DNA of 9,917 bases from the NCBI GenBank assembly GCA_903868655.1, contig CAIPWG010000126.1:1-9917 (forward strand), read 5' to 3'. The first letter of the stretch is position 1, and every line of letters begins with the position of its first letter. Origin of the DNA: an uncultured Sphingomonadales bacterium. Lineage in GTDB: Bacteria > Pseudomonadota > Alphaproteobacteria > Sphingomonadales > Sphingomonadaceae. The notes beneath the pieces are model-generated. The model made no database searches. It was not told where the DNA came from and was given only the letters and a program-made list of their open reading frames with translations. The translations under genes were made by a program, and so were the position numbers. Of the stretch, positions 6,536-9,917 are shown piece by piece.

Positions 6536-7186
6536 ATGTCTCAGGATCGTCAGCTTCAGGAAGCCGTGCTCGCCGAATTTCTGTGGGAGCCGAGCGTTAC
6601 CGCCGGCCATGTCGGTGTCAGCGCCAACAACGGGATTGTCACGCTGACCGGCCAAGTGCCCGATTATCTGGCCAAACTGGCAGCCGAACATGCCGCTGCA
6701 CGCGTGCGCGGGGTCAAAGCCGTGGCCCAGGAAATCGAAGTGGTCTTGCCGTCGCAGACCACCAACGATGATGAAACGATTGCACGTGCCGCGCTCGATC
6801 GCATCGCCTGGGAGGTTTCGGTGCCGGCTGATGATATCAAACTGGAAGTCGAAGACGGCTGGATCAAGTTGACCGGCGAAGTCGAATGGCATTTCCAGAA
6901 AGACGCTGCCGAAAGCGTGATCCGCGGTTTGCGCGGAGTGGTCGGTATCTCCAACCGCATCACATTGAAGCCGCATGTCAATGTGGCCGACATCAGCCAT
7001 GACATCGGCACTGCGCTGCACCGCTCGTGGTTTGATCCGTCAACCATTCAGGTGACCGCCGATGGCAGCAAAGTAACGTTGAAGGGCACCGTGCACACAC
7101 CCGCCGACAAGTGGACCGCATCGACCACCGCGTGGGGATCGCGCGGCATTACCGAGGTGGAAAACGACCTGATCGTAATCGGATAA
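6536..7186 (+). CDS. Triple BON-domain protein (OsmY-like)
   Basis: A 216-residue protein made of three tandem BON domains at about 3-71, 78-147 and 150-216. Each shows the pattern of a helix, then V/I-x-V-x-x-G-x-V-x-L-x-G (for example SANNGIVTLTGQVP, VEDGWIKLTGEVEW, TADGSKVTLKGTVH), then a helix and a closing strand ending in VENDLIV or similar. BON domains are thought to bind phospholipid, and OsmY-type proteins are induced by osmotic or stationary-phase stress. Unlike OsmY there is no signal peptide, so this one should stay in the cytoplasm. ATG 6536 is preferred over the open frame from 6476 because AGGA lies 6 bases before it and the BON helix begins at once. It diverges from the hydratase and ends at a bidirectional terminator. 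Confidence 0.9.
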   Translation: MSQDRQLQEAVLAEFLWEPSVTAGHVGVSANNGIVTLTGQVPDYLAKLAAEHAAARVRGVKAVAQEIEVVLPSQTTNDDETIARAALDRIAWEVSVPADDIKLEVEDGWIKLTGEVEWHFQKDAAESVIRGLRGVVGISNRITLKPHVNVADISHDIGTALHRSWFDPSTIQVTADGSKVTLKGTVHTPADKWTASTTAWGSRGITEVENDLIVIG

Positions 7187-7191
7187 ACCCA

Positions 7192-7225
7192 CCGGGTCGC
7201 GCAATGCCTTGCTTTCGCGACCCGG
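7192..7225. terminator. Bidirectional terminator hairpin between convergent genes
   Basis: CCGGGTCGCG (7192-7201) and CGCGACCCGG (7216-7225) are perfect reverse complements with a 14-base loop. The hairpin fills the 45-base gap between the ends of the convergent BON and HicA-like genes. Short T-rich stretches lie on both sides (CTGGTTT on plus, GGGTTTAT on minus). Confidence 0.75.
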
Positions 7226-7231
7226 CTGGTT

Positions 7232-7924
7232 TCAGGCTGCCAACAACAGCGCATGTCCGGCGGCAATCGCTTCGCCGTCGGATGTCTTCGAAATGTCGAC
7301 CGTATCGGTAGCGACAATGCGTTCGGCCAGGGCTGGAAAATGGCGCTGGACATAGGCCACCAGATATTCGCCCGCACTGGCGCGGCCTTTGCCATCGGTC
7401 AGCACGACAATGCGCGGGGCATCGGCCAGATCGGCCGCAATCCGGCGATAATAATCCTCGTCTTCGGACGCATGGCCGCCATCGTGATCATCGTTGCCCT
7501 GTTTGTGCTCTACCCGGCGCCGCGAACCGTCATCGTCATTGGGATGGATCACCAGCGGCACCGCATGATCGCCGCCCGGCGCGAACAGCCGCGCCTGGTG
7601 GTGGTCGATCAACACGATCCAGCCATCGGAGATGACTGGTGCAACCGGGGCTTGCGCGCCTGTCGGCGCCAGACCGACGCGCGACAAAAACGCGCGCACA
7701 TGGCGCAATTCGTCATCGATCACATCGTGCCCATGGGGCCGGGTGAGCGCCAGATGCTCCTCCCCCATCGCAACGGTATAGCCACCGCCATGATGTTCGG
7801 TAACCACACCGACATGGCCCAACAGCGAAATCACGTCGTGCCATTCAATATTGTGCGGTGCGGGATGAGTGAAGATTGCGGCCAGCGTCTTGCGATGGTG
7901 GCCGTTCAGGTGTGCCGTGGTCAT
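7232..7924 (-). CDS. HicA-like domain joined to eRF1/host-attachment-like domain
   Basis: A 230-residue protein with two parts. Residues 8-82 (HRKTLAAIF, NIEWHDVISLLGHVGVVTE, then DELRHVRAFLSRVG) look like the HicA/YcfA double-stranded-RNA-binding fold. The motif that is usually KGSHHVY reads HGGGYTV, so the catalytic His of HicA toxins is missing, and no hicB neighbour exists. A Pro/Ala linker (84-98) leads to a second domain (about 101-228): WIVLIDHHQARLF, a His/Asp-rich middle (129-157), DYYRRIAADLADAPRIVVLTDG, and RHFPALAERIVATDTVD. This resembles stand-alone proteobacterial proteins labelled translational machinery or host-attachment-like, related to eRF1 domains. A role at ribosomes or RNA under stress is inference. 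ATG 7924 is chosen over GTG 7957, which has no ribosome site; an AAAAGAGAA stretch precedes 7924. The domain calls are from memory of sequence style. Confidence 0.7.
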   Translation of the reverse strand: MTTAHLNGHHRKTLAAIFTHPAPHNIEWHDVISLLGHVGVVTEHHGGGYTVAMGEEHLALTRPHGHDVIDDELRHVRAFLSRVGLAPTGAQAPVAPVISDGWIVLIDHHQARLFAPGGDHAVPLVIHPNDDDGSRRRVEHKQGNDDHDGGHASEDEDYYRRIAADLADAPRIVVLTDGKGRASAGEYLVAYVQRHFPALAERIVATDTVDISKTSDGEAIAAGHALLLAA

Positions 7925-7996
7925 GGTCAATTCTCTTTTCTTGGAGTGAAGTGCCACTCACCGGATCCGGGGCGCGAGACACTTTTAAAAACACGT
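7925..7996 (-). promoter_or_regulatory. AT-rich leader upstream of the HicA-like gene
   Basis: Between the ADH remnant and the HicA-like start lie a palindrome CCGGATCCGG (7961-7970), an inverted repeat GAGTG/CACTC (7944-7948, 7955-7959), and a patch with TTTTAAAA (7983-7990) that stands out in this GC-rich DNA and could be a promoter core. No clear -35/-10 pair can be named. Confidence 0.3.
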
Positions 7997-8303
7997 CTAA
8001 GCCACCAGCACCGCAGCGCCTTCGAACCGGCCTGCGGGCATATCAGCCAATGCCTGGTTGGCCTGTTCGAGCGGATAAGTGCGGGTGGTCACAACCAGTT
8101 CGAGCATCGGCGCCAAGGCGATCTGTCGTTCTTCCCACAGGATATCATCGGGAAACCGCGGACTATCATTCATGGGGCAGATCGGTCCGACACACTCCGC
8201 AGGCCAGCACGTTCACCCGGATTTTGCCGGGCCGGGGCACGTGATCGGGCAAGTCGGTCCAGACCTGCGGCATGCGCGGCGCGTTCAACACCATGGCCTT
8301 CAC
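7997..8303 (-). pseudogene. Zinc-dependent alcohol dehydrogenase remnant
   Basis: Two pieces of one enzyme remain. The N-terminal piece (8303-8166, GTG start with ATG three codons in) reads [13 protein letters not shown], then PRPGKIRVNVLACGVCRTDL, the start of a zinc ADH including the catalytic-zinc Cys, and stops after 45 residues. The C-terminal piece (8173-7997, another frame) reads MNDSPRFPDDILWEERQI, then ALAPM, TYPLEQANQALADM and AGRFEGAAVLVA, the usual ADH ending. Family members are about 330-350 residues, so roughly 220 residues, including the NAD site, are gone, and a second smaller gap of about 15 residues seems to follow WEERQI. The pieces overlap by a few bases at the junction and differ in frame, so no active enzyme can be made. 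A functional small peptide is unlikely. Confidence 0.85.
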
Positions 8304-8322
8304 GCGCTCGATCCTTTTACCT

Positions 8323-8357
8323 GCCAACGATCAACGCTATCGTCTGGGCCAACGATC
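8323..8357. repeat. Direct repeat GCCAACGATC upstream of bioB
   Basis: GCCAACGATC occurs at 8323-8332 and again at 8348-8357, 25 bases apart start to start. It may be a paired binding site for the bioB promoter or for the lost ADH gene, which begins 20 bases to the left. No known regulator site was recognised. Confidence 0.4.
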
Positions 8358-8365
8358 GGCAGGGT

Positions 8366-8377
8366 CGGAATCTACCC
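8366..8377. repeat. Intergenic 12-base word, copy 3
   Basis: CGGAATCTACCC, identical over 12 bases to 2592-2603. On the minus strand it lies about 60 bases before the start of the ADH remnant, the same distance as copy 1 has from the SYLF start. Confidence 0.4.
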
Positions 8378-8392
8378 AATCCGCGCGCAGGC

Positions 8393-8412
8393 TTGTGCAA
8401 CCCATCGCACAA
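8393..8412. promoter_or_regulatory. Dyad TTGTGC-N8-GCACAA upstream of bioB
   Basis: Perfect 6-bp inverted repeat with an 8-base centre, 115 bases before bioB. It is a plausible operator or small hairpin. It does not look like the TTATMKATAA-type BioR site of other alphaproteobacteria, and I saw no such site in 8304-8526. Confidence 0.35.
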
Positions 8413-8526
8413 AAACCGGTTTGCAGATTGGCGCGGAATGCTAAGGGCACAGTGGAAAAGGGCGCGCAGTATCAACGCCGTGATGCAACGGTGGCCTGCC
8501 TGACGACTTTGCACAGGACACTTCGC

Positions 8527-9561
8527 ATGTTTGCAAACACCAACCCCGGCACCGCACCAGTGCGCAACGACTGGACCCGCGACGAAATCGCCGCGCTGTT
8601 CAACTTGCCATTTACCGAACTGGTGTTCCGCGCCGCCGAAGTCCACCGCACGCATCACCGTGCGGGCGAAGTGCAGTTGTGCACGCTGCTGTCGATCAAA
8701 ACCGGCGGCTGCCCCGAAGATTGCGGATACTGTTCCCAATCGGTCAAGGCCGACAGCGGCGTCGAAGCGACCAAGCTGATGGAAGTGCAGTCGGTGCTGC
8801 AATCCGCGGCACAGGCGCGTGATGCCGGATCAAAACGATTTTGCATGGGCGCGGCATGGCGCAACCCCAAAGACCGCGACATGCCCGCGATCATCGCGAT
8901 GGTGCAGGGCGTGCGCGCCATGGGCATGGAAACCTGCATGACCCTGGGCATGTTGACCGATACCCAGGCCGCCCAACTCGCCGAAGCCGGCCTCGATTAT
9001 TACAACCACAACATCGACACCTCGCCCGAACGCTATGCGCAAGTCATCACCACCCGCAGTTTTGAAGACCGGATCGATACGCTCGACCGGGTGCGTGCAG
9101 CGGGGATCAATGTCTGTTCGGGCGGCATTGTCGGCATGGGCGAAACCCGCGCCGATCGCGTTGGCTTTGTCCACGCGTTGGCGACGCTCGACCATCACCC
9201 CGAATCGGTGCCGGTGAACGCGCTTGTGCCGATCAAGGGCACCGTGTTGGGCGATATGCTGGCAGACACTCCGCTGGCAAAAATCGATGATATCGAATTC
9301 GTGCGCACTGTCGCGGTGGCACGGATCACCATGCCGCTGTCGATGGTGCGGCTGTCGGCCGGGCGCGAATCGATGAGCGAGGCAACACAGGCGCTGTGCT
9401 TCATGGCCGGGGCCAATTCGATTTTCACCGGCGACAAGCTGCTGACTGCGGCCAATGCGGGCGATGATGCCGATGCGGCGATGTTTGAACGGCTGGGCCT
9501 GAAACCGATGGAAGGCGAGGAACCCTTGCGCGCTGTCAAAGCCGGGACTTGCGCGGCCTGA
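8527..9561 (+). CDS. bioB: Biotin synthase
   Basis: A 344-residue radical SAM enzyme that inserts sulphur into dethiobiotin, the last step of biotin synthesis. The 4Fe-4S/SAM motif [13 protein letters not shown] gives Cys62, Cys66 and Cys69. The ligands of the second, 2Fe-2S cluster are all present: Cys106 (RFCMGAAWR), Cys137 (ETCMTLG), Cys197 (NVCSGG) and Arg275 (MVRLSAGR). [13 protein letters not shown] and the [16 protein letters not shown] block are also typical. Spacing to E. coli BioB is a constant nine residues for the cysteines, so the enzyme looks complete. The frame is open further upstream to 8272, but ATG 8527 fits the family's N-terminus and has AGGA 8 bases before it. bioF follows after 4 bases. 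Confidence 0.97.
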   Translation: MFANTNPGTAPVRNDWTRDEIAALFNLPFTELVFRAAEVHRTHHRAGEVQLCTLLSIKTGGCPEDCGYCSQSVKADSGVEATKLMEVQSVLQSAAQARDAGSKRFCMGAAWRNPKDRDMPAIIAMVQGVRAMGMETCMTLGMLTDTQAAQLAEAGLDYYNHNIDTSPERYAQVITTRSFEDRIDTLDRVRAAGINVCSGGIVGMGETRADRVGFVHALATLDHHPESVPVNALVPIKGTVLGDMLADTPLAKIDDIEFVRTVAVARITMPLSMVRLSAGRESMSEATQALCFMAGANSIFTGDKLLTAANAGDDADAAMFERLGLKPMEGEEPLRAVKAGTCAA

Positions 9562-9565
9562 CCCG

Positions 9566-9917
9566 ATGAAGTCCACGCACCCGCTGTGGCAGGGACATCA
9601 CGATGATCTGATCGCCTTGCACGCAAACGGCCGGGGCCGCGCACTGGCCGTGCGCCAAGGCCGCGATTTTGCTTCCAACGATTACCTCGCACTGTCGGGC
9701 GCGAGCCGGTTGCGCGATGCCATCGGCGCGGCGCTGACACGCGGAGTGTCCGCCGGATCGGGCGGATCGCGGCTGTTGCGCGGCAACGATCCCGAACACG
9801 AAGCCCTGGAGGCAGACGCTGCGGCATGGACTGGCAGCGAAACCGCCCTGTTCCTGTCATCCGGCTATGCGGGCAATGTGGCCTTGCTGGCGACACTGCC
9901 GCAAACCGGCGATCTGA
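9566..9917 (+). CDS. bioF: 8-amino-7-oxononanoate synthase, N-terminal part
   Basis: A PLP-dependent enzyme condensing pimeloyl-ACP (or -CoA) with alanine, the first ring-building step of biotin synthesis. The window ends after 117 residues of an expected 370-390. Visible marks are FASNDYLAL (35-43), the GSGGSRLLRGNDPEHEALE block (65-83) and ETALFLSSGYAGNVALL (92-108), all at the normal positions of this family. The PLP lysine lies beyond the right edge. ATG 9566 is only 4 bases after the bioB stop and lacks a clear ribosome site, so it is probably translated by coupling to bioB. Confidence 0.95.
   Translation, partial: MKSTHPLWQGHHDDLIALHANGRGRALAVRQGRDFASNDYLALSGASRLRDAIGAALTRGVSAGSGGSRLLRGNDPEHEALEADAAAWTGSETALFLSSGYAGNVALLATLPQTGDL

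Noticed and set aside
7232..7924. A HicAB toxin-antitoxin locus
   Set aside because: No hicB-like frame is adjacent, the catalytic His motif is absent, and the protein is a two-domain fusion.
7253..8503. Plus-strand open frame of 416 codons
   Set aside because: It is antisense to the HicA-like gene and the ADH remnant, with no recognisable domain and no ribosome site.
8272..8526. N-terminal extension of bioB by 85 codons
   Set aside because: The extra residues do not match BioB, and ATG 8527 has a ribosome site and gives the normal family length.

Overview
The window is GC-rich, with tightly packed genes and purine-rich ribosome sites of the AAAGGA/AAGGAG type. Gene content (GcvA-type LysR, biotin operon bioB-bioF, oleate hydratase, BON/SYLF/Spy-like stress proteins) suggests an alphaproteobacterium, plausibly a sphingomonad. 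That placement comes from protein style and was not tested by a search.

Layout from left to right. Positions 1-916 hold the N-terminal two thirds of a minus-strand DUF1338 / 2-oxoadipate dioxygenase-decarboxylase (HglS/YdcJ family), cut by the left edge. A LysR regulator (1018-1950, plus) diverges from it. Three minus-strand genes for exported proteins follow: a SYLF-domain protein (1975-2526), a Gly/His-rich small protein (2651-3004) and a Spy/CpxP-like LTXXQ protein (3050-3559). A gene-free stretch (3560-3990) carries a perfect 14-bp hairpin. Next, on the minus strand, is a two-gene unit in which a fatty-acid (oleate) hydratase (4674-6314) overlaps a VIT/CCC1-type metal transporter (3991-4677) by ATGA. 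A triple-BON-domain protein (6536-7186, plus) diverges from the hydratase. It is separated by a bidirectional terminator hairpin from a minus-strand protein that joins a HicA-like domain to an eRF1/host-attachment-like domain (7232-7924). Behind it lies the wreck of a zinc alcohol dehydrogenase (7997-8303), and then the biotin genes bioB (8527-9561) and bioF (9566 to the right edge).

The middle of the window (1975-8303) reads as a stress/envelope island: periplasmic chaperone-like, SYLF, BON, metal transport, fatty-acid hydration and an ADH relic. Zinc ADH, BON and eRF1-like proteins often occur together in proteobacterial stress clusters, so the ADH pseudogene looks like a lost member of this set. 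The flanks are metabolic: lysine/2-oxoadipate breakdown on the left and biotin synthesis on the right.

I see no CRISPR array, tRNA, rRNA, insertion sequence or phage gene. The least ordinary items are the HicA-like/eRF1-like fusion whose usual HicA catalytic histidine is missing, the hydratase-VIT coupling with a non-canonical hydratase active-site motif, the deleted ADH, and a 12-base word repeated in intergenic DNA.
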